DNA of 52,695 bases from Candidatus Flexifilum affinis. Lineage in GTDB: Bacteria > Chloroflexota > Anaerolineae > Aggregatilineales > Phototrophicaceae. Under the pieces are notes generated by a model. The model worked only from the letters and a program-made list of their open reading frames with translations. It had not been told where the DNA came from and searched no databases. The position numbers and the translations under genes are program-made. Positions 26,192 through 36,801 of this stretch are shown piece by piece. The stretch is from positions 1-52,695 of the forward strand of contig JADJPJ010000052.1 of NCBI GenBank assembly GCA_016713325.1, given 5' to 3'. Numbering within the stretch: the first letter of the stretch is position 1; the number at the start of each line of letters is the position of its first letter.

Positions 26192-26686
26192 ATGTCAAGG
26201 CGCTTGCTGACCTTCATCTCGCTCTTGCTGCTGCTGGCAGCGTTTAGCGTCGCCCAGGCCCAGGATACGACGTCCGACGGACCGCGCTTCGTTCTGACGG
26301 AAGAGCAGATCAATGCCGACTTTCGCATCGCGAATACCGCTACCCGCCAGATTTCCAATCTCGACGTCAAGGTGAAAGAGGATGGCCTTCACGTCTCGTT
26401 CCAGATGACCGTGACCCGTGATGGCACTTCCAACACGCTGAGCATCATCGCCATCCTGATCGGCCTCTTTGACCAGCCTCGTGTTTCCGCAATCGAGCTG
26501 GAAAACACGCTGATCAGCAACTACATCGTGCCGGCCAGCCTCCGGCGAGAGGTCACGAGCCTGCTGACCAGTTCGTGGCGCAGCTACGAGGCCGGCTTAC
26601 TTGCCGACCTGCAGATTGATGAGATTCCCGCAAATGGGTTCATTATGTCGGACGGACGTATCTGCAACCCCAGGTGGGGTTGCTGA
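26192..26686 (+). CDS. Small secreted protein, unknown
   Basis: This 164-residue protein has a clear signal peptide (LLTFISLLLLLAAFSVAQAQ). The mature part is an alpha/beta chain of about 140 residues with no Cys pairs until the C-terminal end (RICNPRWGC). It contains a predicted helix followed by beta strands (ISNLDVKVKEDGLHVSFQMT). The ATG at 26192 follows AGGAGA at a good distance; upstream in-frame sequence is non-coding in character. The stop codon lies directly after a 20-base palindrome, so a hairpin forms right at the end of the message. It is divergent from the 1239-residue gene. No family was recognised. Confidence 0.7.
   Translation: MSRRLLTFISLLLLLAAFSVAQAQDTTSDGPRFVLTEEQINADFRIANTATRQISNLDVKVKEDGLHVSFQMTVTRDGTSNTLSIIAILIGLFDQPRVSAIELENTLISNYIVPASLRREVTSLLTSSWRSYEAGLLADLQIDEIPANGFIMSDGRICNPRWGC
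26664..26683 (+). terminator. Perfect 20-base palindrome at the end of the small secreted gene
   Basis: GCAACCCCAGGTGGGGTTGC is fully self-complementary and directly precedes the TGA stop at 26684. It could act as a terminator hairpin or stabilise the 3' end, but there is no T tract. Confidence 0.4.
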
Positions 26687-26790
26687 TCACATGGGGATGA
26701 CGGAAAGCTCGTCATGACGATCCTCATGGGCCAGGGATGCGCGGCGGTGCTAAAATCCAGCGCATGCGCTACCTCTGAAGGAGAAGGTCC

Positions 26791-28292
26791 ATGTCCGATC
26801 GACTTGGGCGGAGCACGCCGGAAGCGCAGGGAGTGGCTTCCGGCGCCATTCAGAAGTTCATCGAAGCGGTTGAGGCCTCTGGCGAGGAACTGCATAGCCT
26901 GATGCTTCTGCGGCACGGGCAGGTGATCGCCGAAGGCTGGTGGTCACCTTACCGCGCCGATCGCCCTCACATGTTGTTTTCCCTCAGCAAGAGCTTCACC
27001 TCGACGGCCATCGGCCTGGCAGCGGCGGAAGGCCGGCTGACCGTGGACGACCTGGTCGCCGGCTACTTCCCCGACGATCTGCCGGAGGTGGTCAGCCCGA
27101 ATCTGGCCGCCCTGAAGATCCGCCATTTGCTGTCGATGTCGGTCGGGCACGTGACGGACAGCACCGAGTCGATGACCGCGTTTCCGAAGGGCCGCTGGAA
27201 ACAGGGATTCCTGGCCCACCCGGTGGAACGCGAGCCGGGCACGCACTTCGTTTACAACAGCGGCGCGACTTACATGCTGTCGGCCATCCTTCAGAAGGTG
27301 ACCGGCATGCGGCTGCTGGACTACCTGCGCCCTCGCCTGCTGGACCCGATCGGAATCGGGCGCGCGACCTGGGAACAGTCGCCGGAGAAAATCGACACGG
27401 GCGGCTGGGGGCTGCGGCTGGTGACGGAAGATATCGCCCGCTTCGGCCAGCTCTACCTGCAAAACGGCGTCTGGCAGGGGAAGCAGATCGTGCCGGAAGC
27501 GTGGGTACGCGAGGCGACGTCCTGGAAGATCGACAATGGGCCAGACCCAAACAGCGACTGGAATCAGGGCTATGCCTACCAGTTCTGGCGCTGCCGCCAC
27601 AAGAGCTACCGCGGCGATGGTGCGTTCGGCCAGTACTGCGTGGTCATGCCCGAGCAGGATGCCGTGTTGGTGATGACCGGTGCCATGCGCGATATGCAGA
27701 TTCCGCTCAACTGCGCCTGGGATCATCTGCTGCCGGCCATGAGCGAAAAGCCGCGGCGGGCGAACAAGACCGCCCAGACACGGCTGAACGAGACGCTGAC
27801 GACCCGGGCGCTGCTGCCGCCGGCCGGCGCGCCCGATTCGCCGATGGCCGACCAGATCGATGGCAAGACCTACAAGCTGAAGGGCAACTGGGTCGGCTCT
27901 CATTTGAGCGTGTCGGACTGAAAGCGCTGTCGTTTGAGCGGGAAGCTGAGCACGCCGGCGCGCGCTGGGTCGTTACTTTCCGCGGGCAGATGCTTGGGCA
28001 CCGGAGCAGACCTAAGAAGGGGGAGTGGCGCATCCCGTGCGGAATCGGCGTCTGGGCGGAGAGCAGCGAGTCCGCCTTCTCCATGGACAGCGGCACCACC
28101 GCCAGCGCAGTCTGGACGGCCGAGGATACGCTTCTGCTCACCATTCGGCTCTACGAGACGCCAATGCGCCTCACGCTGCCGTGCCGGTTCCAGGGCGACA
28201 CGCTAACGGTGGACGGGACCGTCATTGGGATCTTCGGGCCGCCGGAGGTGCGCTTGCAGGGGCGTCAGGTCGCGCCCAAGTCAGCAGGGTAA
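26791..28292 (+). CDS. Cytoplasmic serine hydrolase, class C family, frame break near 27890
   Basis: This beta-lactamase-family protein would be about 500 residues if one frame break is repaired. The catalytic SxxK is SLSK near residue 68 and the YNS motif (FVYNSGATY) is at about 152-154, where the family has YxN. It lacks a signal peptide, unlike the hydrolase at the start of the window. The frame stops at 27921, but similarity-like sequence (a C-terminal beta-barrel of about 130 residues, GIGVWAESSESAFSMDSGTT) continues in another frame to 28292. Adding one G to the GGG at 27890-27892 joins the two. Starting ATG at 26791 follows GAAGGAGAAGG. Substrate unknown. Confidence 0.8.
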
Positions 28293-28310
28293 GGCGCTCC
28301 TCAAGAATCA

Positions 28311-28347
28311 AAAACGAGGGGGGCTGCATCGCAGTACCCCTCGTTTT
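28311..28347. terminator. Bidirectional terminator between serine hydrolase and ftsH
   Basis: AAAACGAGGGG (28311-28321) pairs with CCCCTCGTTTT (28337-28347). The stem is bounded by A and T runs on the two sides, so it works for both convergent genes. Confidence 0.85.
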
Positions 28348-28393
28348 ATTCTTGTTCGACTGCCTGTCGCTCTGGGCGACGCACCCACCGTCC

Positions 28394-30337
<1,944 letters not shown>

Positions 30338-30455
30338 GCTCGAAATTCTCCGACATCAGGCTAACGATGAATGGACAGGTGGAAAATGATGTGGTCGGTT
30401 GAACGGTCGGTTGGGGATGCACGATCGATCAACCACAGACGTCTATCGTTTGACA

Positions 30456-30461
30456 ATTATA
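30456..30461 (-). promoter_or_regulatory. Candidate -10 element for ftsH
   Basis: The minus strand reads TATAAT here, about 120 bases upstream of the ftsH start, but there is no good -35 at the usual distance. On the plus strand TTGACA at 30450-30455 overlaps it and could belong to the FHA gene promoter. The surrounding region 30338-30524 has no gene. Confidence 0.3.
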
Positions 30462-30524
30462 CACGAACTGTCTTTCCAGAGTCCCAGGTCTCACCGTCTT
30501 CACTAGAATGAAGAGGTCGGTTGT

Positions 30525-31103
30525 ATGTTAGAATGTAACGGTTGGTATCGTTTCTCTTTTGTTACGAGCATCGTGAATTTGACCGCCTCGGATTCTCCAC
30601 GTCAATGCCCCTCCTGTCTTCGCCAGGTCGCACCTCACGAGGCGATCTGCCCCTATTGCGGGCACATTCTGATTGAAACCACTTCAACCGGGCTGCTGGA
30701 TGACAACGAATCACAGGACATTCTGTTGGGGCGACTGGGAACCGCGCGCTTCAACCAGAAGATGCGCCTTCTGCTCCGCCTGAACAACAGCAAGACCGAA
30801 TTCTCGTTTGACCCCGCCCAGATCGAAGCCCTGGTGATCGGGCGGCGCGACCCCATTACGGGTGACGCGCCCATGGTCGACCTGGCCGACTATGACGCCG
30901 AGGCCCTGGGGGTGTCGCGGCGCCACGCCACGATCCGGCGCGGCGAGGCGAACGCGCTGAGCGTGCTGGATCACGGCAGCGTGAACGGCACGTTCATCAA
31001 CGGGCAGCGACTCATCCCCGACCAGCCGCGCATTCTACGCGACGGCGATGAGCTGCGGCTGGGACGGCTGGTCCTCAGGGTCTTCTTCCAACCCCTTCAA
31101 TAG
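30525..31103 (+). CDS. Zinc-ribbon and FHA-domain protein
   Basis: This protein of 192 residues (176 if the GTG at 30573 is used) has an N-terminal zinc ribbon with two Cys pairs, CPSCLRQVAPHEAICPYCG, followed by an FHA domain at about 85-190. The FHA core residues are present: GRRD at the first strand, SRRHATI for the phosphothreonine-binding loop, and NGTFING. FHA domains bind phosphothreonine peptides, so this protein probably reads Ser/Thr kinase signals. A sigma-factor gene starts 12 bases downstream, so they share an operon. No kinase is encoded nearby. The upstream start has no clear ribosome site, so the start is uncertain. Confidence 0.85.
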   Translation: MLECNGWYRFSFVTSIVNLTASDSPRQCPSCLRQVAPHEAICPYCGHILIETTSTGLLDDNESQDILLGRLGTARFNQKMRLLLRLNNSKTEFSFDPAQIEALVIGRRDPITGDAPMVDLADYDAEALGVSRRHATIRRGEANALSVLDHGSVNGTFINGQRLIPDQPRILRDGDELRLGRLVLRVFFQPLQ

Positions 31104-31115
31104 ATCGGCTGCCCC

Positions 31116-31784
31116 ATGACCGAACGCACCACCGAACGCACCAATGAAGAATGGCTGATGGCCCTGCGCGGCGAGTCATCCGATCAGGCAGACGCGCTGG
31201 AAGATCTGCGCGGCCGGCTTCAGCGCGGCATCTACTACTATCTCAGTCGCGAACGCAGCGACCTGTCTGGCCTGTCCAACCACGACGTCACGCAGATGGC
31301 GCAGGACATGGCGCAGGATGCGCTGATGCGGGTGATCGAAAACCTGGACAGCTTCCGCGGCGACAGCCTGTTCACCACCTGGGCGATGCGCGTCGCGGTG
31401 CGGGTGGCCATCAGCGATCTGCGCCGCGCACGCTACCGCGACTTCAGCCTGGACGCGCTCACCGCCGACGGAGAACCGGCCTGGCTCTCGCTCAACCCGG
31501 TGGCCAGCGACAAGGCGCCGAACCCGGAGCGCGCCGCCGAACAGCGCGAGGTGGTCACACGCCTGCAGGACTCGATCCGCGAGGCGCTGACCGAACGACA
31601 GTATCAGGCGCTGGTGGCCGTGGCGGTCAACCACGTGCCGATGGAAGTGGTGGCCGAACGCATGAACACCAATCGCAACGCGCTTTACAAGCTGGTCCAT
31701 GACGCCCGTCGCAAGCTGCGCGCTCATCTGGAGACGCAGGGCCTGTCGATGGACTACATGATCCGGCTGTTTGAAGAGCGGTAA
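31116..31784 (+). CDS. ECF-like RNA polymerase sigma factor
   Basis: This 222-residue sigma-70 family factor is of the small extracytoplasmic-function type. Region 2 is recognisable in the segment AQDALMRVIENLDSFRGDSL and the following TWAMRVAVRVAISDLRR helix that contacts the -10 element. Region 4 is the helix-turn-helix near residues 155-205 (LTERQYQALVAVAVNHVP, then MEVVAERMNTNRNALYKLVH). No region 3 lies between them. It starts 12 bases after the FHA gene. A small Cys/His anti-sigma-like protein follows after about 300 bases, then thioredoxin reductase. Its target genes are unknown; redox stress is an inference from these neighbours. Confidence 0.88.
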   Translation: MTERTTERTNEEWLMALRGESSDQADALEDLRGRLQRGIYYYLSRERSDLSGLSNHDVTQMAQDMAQDALMRVIENLDSFRGDSLFTTWAMRVAVRVAISDLRRARYRDFSLDALTADGEPAWLSLNPVASDKAPNPERAAEQREVVTRLQDSIREALTERQYQALVAVAVNHVPMEVVAERMNTNRNALYKLVHDARRKLRAHLETQGLSMDYMIRLFEER

Positions 31785-32087
31785 GGCTGCTTCCTCAGCG
31801 CCCGCAAACGCGGAAGGGGTGACAGCGAACCCCTCATCCCCCGGCCCCTTCTCCCACGCAAGCGGGGCGAAGGGGAGCCGGTAGCGTAGAACCGGGGCAT
31901 ACCGGAGACTTCGGTCGCCCCTTCCGCCAGCCAATTGCCTCGCACGGAAGCGGAGATACTGCTCACGCAAGGCTAGGGCCGATAATGGTGCACCACGACT
32001 CTCTTCCGCCGACTTCGTAAGATCTTCCTCCTCGTCGCGTCCAAAGATGTAGATTGAGGGAACATCAACCCTGAGAAGAGCAAGACC
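31785..32087. other. Gap between sigma factor and anti-sigma gene
   Basis: About 303 bases without a gene. It is largely taken up by the hairpin repeat listed at 31815-31910; the rest shows nothing clear until GAGAAGAG just before the GTG at 32088. Confidence 0.5.
31815..31910. repeat. Intergenic hairpin repeat, CCCCTTCTCCC type
   Basis: Alternating arms such as CCCCTTCTCCC and GGGGCGAAGGGGAG form hairpins like those at 2306-2437 and 48717-48796. It separates the sigma gene from its possible anti-sigma partner. Confidence 0.55.
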
Positions 32088-32339
32088 GTGGATGAGCAAC
32101 TCCATAAACTGATCGCGTGTATTTTTGACCAGCACGCCGACAGCAACCCGATAGACTGCGAGACCTGCGGTCTGCATTTTCATCACCTCGCCGACCTGGT
32201 CGCCAGGGGCGCGTCGGTGAATCAACTGCTGCCGGAAGTCCAGCAGCACCTTGATTGCTGCCCGGAGTGCAACGAAGAATTCCAGGCGCTCATGTCCATC
32301 ATCATTGCTGAGAATAGAGGGCTGGTCACTCCGGAGTGA
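32088..32339 (+). CDS. Zinc-binding anti-sigma-like protein (ZAS type)
   Basis: This 83-residue small protein is rich in Cys and His. The HxxxCxxC motif HLDCCPEC near the middle is the zinc signature of ZAS anti-sigma factors such as RsrA, and an additional CETC pair with three His residues precedes it (IDCETCGLHFHHLADLV). In that family oxidation releases zinc and frees the sigma factor. The gene lies downstream of an ECF-like sigma gene and just before thioredoxin reductase, the classic target of the SigR-RsrA circuit, which supports that role. It has no membrane helix. The GTG start follows GAGAAGAG. An unrelated zinc-finger protein is the alternative. Confidence 0.72.
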   Translation: MDEQLHKLIACIFDQHADSNPIDCETCGLHFHHLADLVARGASVNQLLPEVQQHLDCCPECNEEFQALMSIIIAENRGLVTPE

Positions 32340-32417
32340 CCGTCTCCATGGACAGCAAGTCCACGTGACGCTGCCGTGCGGCCGCCCTCATGATTGAACT
32401 GAAGGATTCCAAACACT

Positions 32418-33421
32418 ATGAAACGAGTACGTGTCGTCATCATTGGATCCGGTCCCGCCGGGTTGACCGCGGCCATTTACACCTCTCGTGCGCAGTTGAG
32501 CACGGTGGTCATTACCGGAATCAGGTCGGCGGGCAGATCGCCACGACGCATGATGTCGATAACTTTCCCGGCTTTCCCGAAGGCGTCACCGGCCCGGACC
32601 TGACCGACCGTATGCGGGCGCAGGCCGAGCGCTTCGGCACGGTGTTCGACTATGACATCGTGACCGAAGTCGATTTCACGACCGGCACGCCCTTCCGCGT
32701 CAAGACCCATGGCAGCGAGTATCTGGCCGATTCGGTCATTGTGACCATCGGCGCCAGCCCGCGCCGGCTGCATGTGCCGGGTGAGACGGAATTCACCGGG
32801 CGAGGCGTGAGTTGGTGCGCGACCTGCGACGGCTGGTTCTTCCGCGGCAAGGACATCCTGGTGGTCGGCGGCGGCGACTCGGCGCTGCAGGAGGCGATCT
32901 TCCTGACCAAGTTCGCCGACAAGGTGACGGTGGTCCACCGGCGTGACGAGTTGCGCGCCAGTGTCGCCCTGCAAACGCGCGCCTTTGCCAACCCGAAGAT
33001 CGCTTTTGTGTGGGATACGGTCATCGACGAGATCAGGGGCGAGGATGGCCGGGTGACCGGTACGAAGCTGCACAACCTGAAGACCGACGAAGTGACCGAC
33101 CGCCCGACGGACGGCGTGTTCATCTTCATCGGCTATGATCCGAACAGCAACCTGTTCAAGGATCAGCTCAACATGGGGCCGCAGGGCTACGTCATCGTCG
33201 ACGACCGCATGGCGACCAACGTCGATGGCGTGTTTGCAGGCGGCGAGATTCACGACGACGTGTTCCGCCAGGCGATCACGGCGTCCGGGCAGGGCTGCTC
33301 GGCGGCGCTGATGGCGATCAACTGGCTGGGCGAACGTGAGGGCCTGGGCCTGCTCCAGGATCTGAGCGCTGATGAGGCCACGGCCGTGACCACCCCGGCG
33401 ACCGCCGCGACGAACGTCTGA
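32418..33421 (+). CDS. trxB: Thioredoxin reductase, frame break near 32520
   Basis: This flavoprotein of about 335 residues reduces thioredoxin with NADPH. The FAD-binding start is VVIIGSGPAGLTAAIYTSRA, the NADPH site is VVGGGDSALQEA, and the redox-active pair is WCATCDGWFF. The first 33 residues are in a different frame from the rest: after VVITG the frame must change by one base, near 32517-32522, to reach VGGQIATTHDVDNFPGF, the normal FAD-domain continuation. All other motifs are intact, so an indel error is more likely than a pseudogene. The ATG follows AAGGATT. It sits immediately after the zinc anti-sigma-like gene and before a strong terminator, as expected of the last gene of a redox operon. 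Confidence 0.87.
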
Positions 33422-33445
33422 TCCGCCGCCAAAACAAGAATGTTG

Positions 33446-33478
33446 AAGGACGCGCCCGGTACCCGGCGCGTCCTTTTT
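33446..33478 (+). terminator. Rho-independent terminator after trxB
   Basis: AGGACGCGCC (33447-33456) pairs with GGCGCGTCCT (33465-33474), an 8-base loop lies between, and five T residues end the element. Confidence 0.9.
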
Positions 33479-33550
33479 GTTACCCAGGTGCTCGGTCTGC
33501 GTACCATGGGGATGGCTTTGGGTGGAGTCGGCTGCTGCGACTCCGAACGC

Positions 33551-33925
33551 TCATTTGATGGATGCCAGAGCCTCTTCGAGAGTTGGCGCCATCGCAATAT
33601 TGAGATTCCCAAATGCGTCGCTGGCCATGCCCTTTGAAGCCGCCAGCAGCAGCGGATCATCCGTGACCACGAAGACCTTCATGATGTTCGGATGATGCCA
33701 CGCAGCGCCTAAGCCCCGGCCAACACCGCTGGCCGCAGTCAGGATGTCGTCGAGTGACAGCAGGACCTTCAAAACGTTGACCAGGACCAGGGGTTCTTTG
33801 GCCTTCTCCAGGATAGCGGCCACAGCCTGCGTGGTGGATTCCATCTCCTTGGGCAGATCGTAATCGGCGTTGAGGGTGACGATGACAGCGGGCAGCTCGG
33901 GATGTTTTGCAGCGGTGAAAGACAT
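33551..33925 (-). CDS. Small cytosolic protein, possibly SpoIIAA/STAS-like
   Basis: This 124-residue alpha/beta protein has no signal peptide. Its pattern of strands and helices, an internal VFVVTDDP strand and a C-terminal TLEEALASI helix, resembles SpoIIAA/STAS-like proteins, in which the last helix packs against the sheet. This is a weak family call. The ATG at 33925 is preceded by GAAGAAGAACACC. It stands alone, converging on trxB. Function unknown. Confidence 0.6.
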   Translation of the reverse strand: MSFTAAKHPELPAVIVTLNADYDLPKEMESTTQAVAAILEKAKEPLVLVNVLKVLLSLDDILTAASGVGRGLGAAWHHPNIMKVFVVTDDPLLLAASKGMASDAFGNLNIAMAPTLEEALASIK

Positions 33926-34002
33926 GGTGTTCTTCTTCGTACTCTGCTTTCTAATAACTATACAGTAAGGTCTTCACGAATGCGGGTCAAGCAGGGCGCA
34001 TC

Positions 34003-34251
34003 TTAATTGTTTGTCACGGCAGTGATCTGTCCCAGGATGTCGCGCCAGCGGCTGTACGCCCGAAAATGGGCGGCCTCCGGCACCAGTTTCAATTCCGCGT
34101 TGGGAATGTGCTCGGCCATGGTGCGCGCCATGGCCGGCGTAACGCTCGGATCGTCTTCGCCCTGCCAGATGAAAACGCGCGTCCGAATGTCTTCCAGCCG
34201 AAAGCCCGGAGTCCGGATATCTCGCGGGTGCCGCCACGGCATCCCGGTCAT
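34003..34251 (-). pseudogene. C-terminal fragment of an alpha/beta hydrolase
   Basis: About 82 residues are the C-terminal third of an alpha/beta hydrolase: the catalytic Asp loop is in GEDDPSVTPAM and the catalytic His in EAAHFRAY. The nucleophile elbow with the Ser is missing because upstream sequence is replaced by a transposase remnant and WD40 DNA. It is therefore almost certainly a broken gene. Lack of a start codon with ribosome site supports this. Confidence 0.75.
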
Positions 34252-34261
34252 GATGTCCGCG

Positions 34262-34565
34262 ACGATGCATGGTGCGCGTCTGACTTACAAAAGAGTTATC
34301 ATTAGCCGAGGCAAAACGGCCAAACCGACGATAAATTCTGGTGGTGACAATCTCGTTTGGTGGCTCAAAGCCGTACTCAATCCAGGTGCGCAGACGATGG
34401 AAGTTGCCCAGTGTGTGGCTAAGATTTCCTGGAAGATTGGTCATGGCCAAACAGGTCGTTGCCGCGGGCAGTGTGACTGGATCAGTGGTCAACTGATAAT
34501 AGCGCAGGGTTCCTCCCTGGCCGAAGATGACTTCCCGGAGATACCGGGTGTGGTGGGGCGCATCG
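34262..34565 (-). mobile_element. Remnant of an IS701-like transposase
   Basis: On the minus strand the segment near 34367-34537 encodes a conserved tail of a DDE transposase: YYQLTTDPVTLPAATTC, then MTNLPG, then LRTWIEYGF. The phrase RTWIEYGF is typical of IS701-family transposases. Only this C-terminal part remains; the catalytic Asp residues are absent, and inverted repeats could not be defined. It lies exactly between the truncated hydrolase and a truncated WD40 gene, and probably caused or accompanied the rearrangement. Confidence 0.6.
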
Positions 34566-34569
34566 GAGA

Positions 34570-34633
34570 AGGGACGCTGCTGGCTTCTGGAAGCAACGAC
34601 GGCACGATCAGCCTGTGGGGTATTCCGGGGTAG
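34570..34633 (+). pseudogene. Tail of a truncated WD40-repeat gene
   Basis: The last codons of a WD40 protein (LLASGSNDGTISLWGIPG, stop) are read on the plus strand directly after the transposase remnant. The same type of ending closes the intact WD40 gene downstream, so at least two tandem WD40 genes once existed here. Confidence 0.6.
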
Positions 34634-34635
34634 AG

Positions 34636-36537
34636 ATGACAAATATGACGACAAGATTCCTTCAATGGCTTGCACTTGCAGTGAGTCTTTCACGATCCTG
34701 AGCCGGGTTTCTGCACAGGCAGCCACCCGTCCAGAAATTACCACTGAAAATGCTGATCAAGTGGTCGCTATTCGACAGCTTAGCTATGGCTCGATTGCCG
34801 ATATTGCTTTTTCACCTGATGGTCAATATCTTGCCGTTGGCACGGGTATAGGGGTTGCCTTATATGACGTGCATGATTTTCCGTAGAACCACGCTTTTTG
34901 AAGGTGGTGGAGGACGTATTGCCTTCGGCCCGGCCAGTAATGTGTTGGCATCAAGAGATCATCTGTGGGATGTGGCAACAGGGGACATCCTCTACGAATT
35001 TGATGGATACAGCCCCGTCTTTAGCACGGATGGGAGTCGCATCATCTTTGCTTCTGGACAGGAAATCGTTGAGCTGGATAGAGAAACAGGCGAAGAACTT
35101 CTGCGTCATGCAGTGGGTGAAGATATTTACGAAATTCGCTTGAGTGCCGACGATGTGACACTTGCGCTTGATTTGCCGGGTGCCATCATGCTGTGGAGTT
35201 TAGAAACGGGCACACAGACAGTTGAATTAGGCGCAGCCCAATATCCAACGATTTTCAGCGGTGAAACAGCATTTAGCCCAGATGGAAGCATGATCCTTCA
35301 CGCAGGCTTCGATGGTTATGTGTTGTGGGCTGTCGATACAGGTGAGGTGATTCGTTTCCAGGACACTTGGTTCAATCCTGTTTTGGACTCGGCAGATTTT
35401 AGCCCCGATGGAAGCCAAATAGCCATTGGTGACGCAAACGCAGGCATCAGCATATATGATGCCGCAACAGGCGAATTCGTGAGTAGTCTCAGACATGAAG
35501 ACGAGGTGTGGAGCGTCGCTTTTAGTCCCGATGGCACGCTGCTGGTAGCGGCGGGAGCCAATGGCATTATCCATATTTGGAATACACGTACAGGTGAAGC
35601 ATACGCCCAACTCACAGGCTACAGCGGCATTGCTACGGTGCTGGGGTTCAATGATACCGATACCGTTTTATCTGCTGCTTCTATTGGCGGTGCAGCCTGG
35701 CAGTGGGATGTGAACACCGGAGAACAAATCAGAGCCGCTCAAGGATACAAGTTTTCCTTGAGTCATGGCACAGTCCCTTACCCAAATACGATTGAATTGA
35801 ACCAGAACGGCAACCTGTTAGCAACCGGAAGCGTTATTGATGGACGTATTCATCTGTGGAACCCTAACGGACAGTCTCGCGGAAATCTCGAAGTCGGTGC
35901 AGGCCAAAATGTGTTAGATATCGCCTTCACTCCGGATAGCAGCATAATCGCTGCACTTTCTTTTGGAAACGTTTATATGTGGGAACTCCAAACCCGATCG
36001 CGCATCACTGGGCTTCGTGTGCATGATCGTTTCGCAACGAGTATAGCAATCAATCCTGATGGCATCGAGGTGGCAATGGGGGATCAATCAGGGTGGACGA
36101 CAGTGCAAGATAGAATCACAGCAAACATTATCGCAGAGTTTCAAGGCGCTGAAGGGGATGTCACTAATCTGACTTTTAGCCCAGATGGAACGATTGTTGC
36201 GTTCACCAACTACTGCTGGAGATGCTCCCCAGACGGCTACGATTACATCATTCGGCTTTGGGATGCGAATACAGGGGAACTGCTCCATCGGTTAGAGGGG
36301 CATACAGGATTTGTTGAAGGGCTTGCCTTCAACCCGGACGGATCTGTATTGGCATCTGTGGCGAGAGACGGCACGCTCCGATTTTGGAACCCGATTACAG
36401 GCGAAGAATTAGCAGATGTAGAAGCGTCGGCATCTGCGCTCGCCTTTAATAGGGCGGGAACAATTCTGGCAACCAACAGTACCAACGGCACGATCCGTAT
36501 ATGGGGTATCACAGTTGATGAGGAGGCTGCGGAATAA
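34636..36537 (+). CDS. Secreted WD40-repeat protein, two frame breaks near its start
   Basis: The protein would be about 633 residues if two frame changes are repaired, near 34690 and 34885. It starts with a signal peptide (RFLQWLALAVSLS) and consists almost entirely of WD40 repeats with phrases such as FSPDGTLLVAAGANGIIHIW and FNPDGSVLASVARDGTLRFW, ending DEEAAE. WD40 propellers are protein-binding scaffolds, and no catalytic domain is fused. The second break removes one T from TTTT at about 34878-34882. The gene is visibly more AT-rich than its neighbours, which suggests acquisition from elsewhere. It is flanked by parts of other WD40 genes. A cell-surface binding role is inferred only from export. 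Confidence 0.78.
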
Positions 36538-36560
36538 TTGTAGTTCGCACACTGGTTGGT

Positions 36561-36650
36561 ATGATTCTGTTGCTGTTTACTGCTGTACCTCTTGCTGCTC
36601 AAGAGGATTTGACGAGTGAGGTTATTTCTAGCACGGTGCATCAGCGCAGG
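36561..36650 (+). pseudogene. Start of another truncated secreted gene
   Basis: MILLLFTAVPLAAQEDLTSE resembles a signal peptide and the start of a mature protein. It begins 24 bases after the WD40 stop and runs into GC-rich DNA where its frame loses coding character, near 36640-36660. It is probably the head of a third WD40-type gene cut off at that junction. Confidence 0.45.
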
Positions 36651-36701
36651 GTCACCCGCTCAAATTGGAGAGCTTTCTGGCGATCTCCGGTTGCGGCAGC
36701 G

Positions 36702-36732
36702 TTGCTGATCCAACCGCCCTCGGCGGTATACT
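36702..36732 (+). promoter_or_regulatory. Candidate promoter of the acyl-CoA dehydrogenase gene
   Basis: TTGCTG (36702-36707), a 19-base spacer and TATACT (36727-36732) precede the ATG at 36802 by 69 bases. The spacer is longer than ideal. Confidence 0.35.
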
Positions 36733-36801
36733 CCGTGGACGTTCAGCGCTCAGTCGAACGCCGTTTATTGCGCAGTAGAGATTTGAAAAGAGATCGCCAT
36801 C

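Noticed and set aside
30450..30480. Plus-strand TTGACA as a full promoter for the FHA gene
   Set aside because: No acceptable -10 lies 16-18 bases downstream, so it was only mentioned with the ftsH element.
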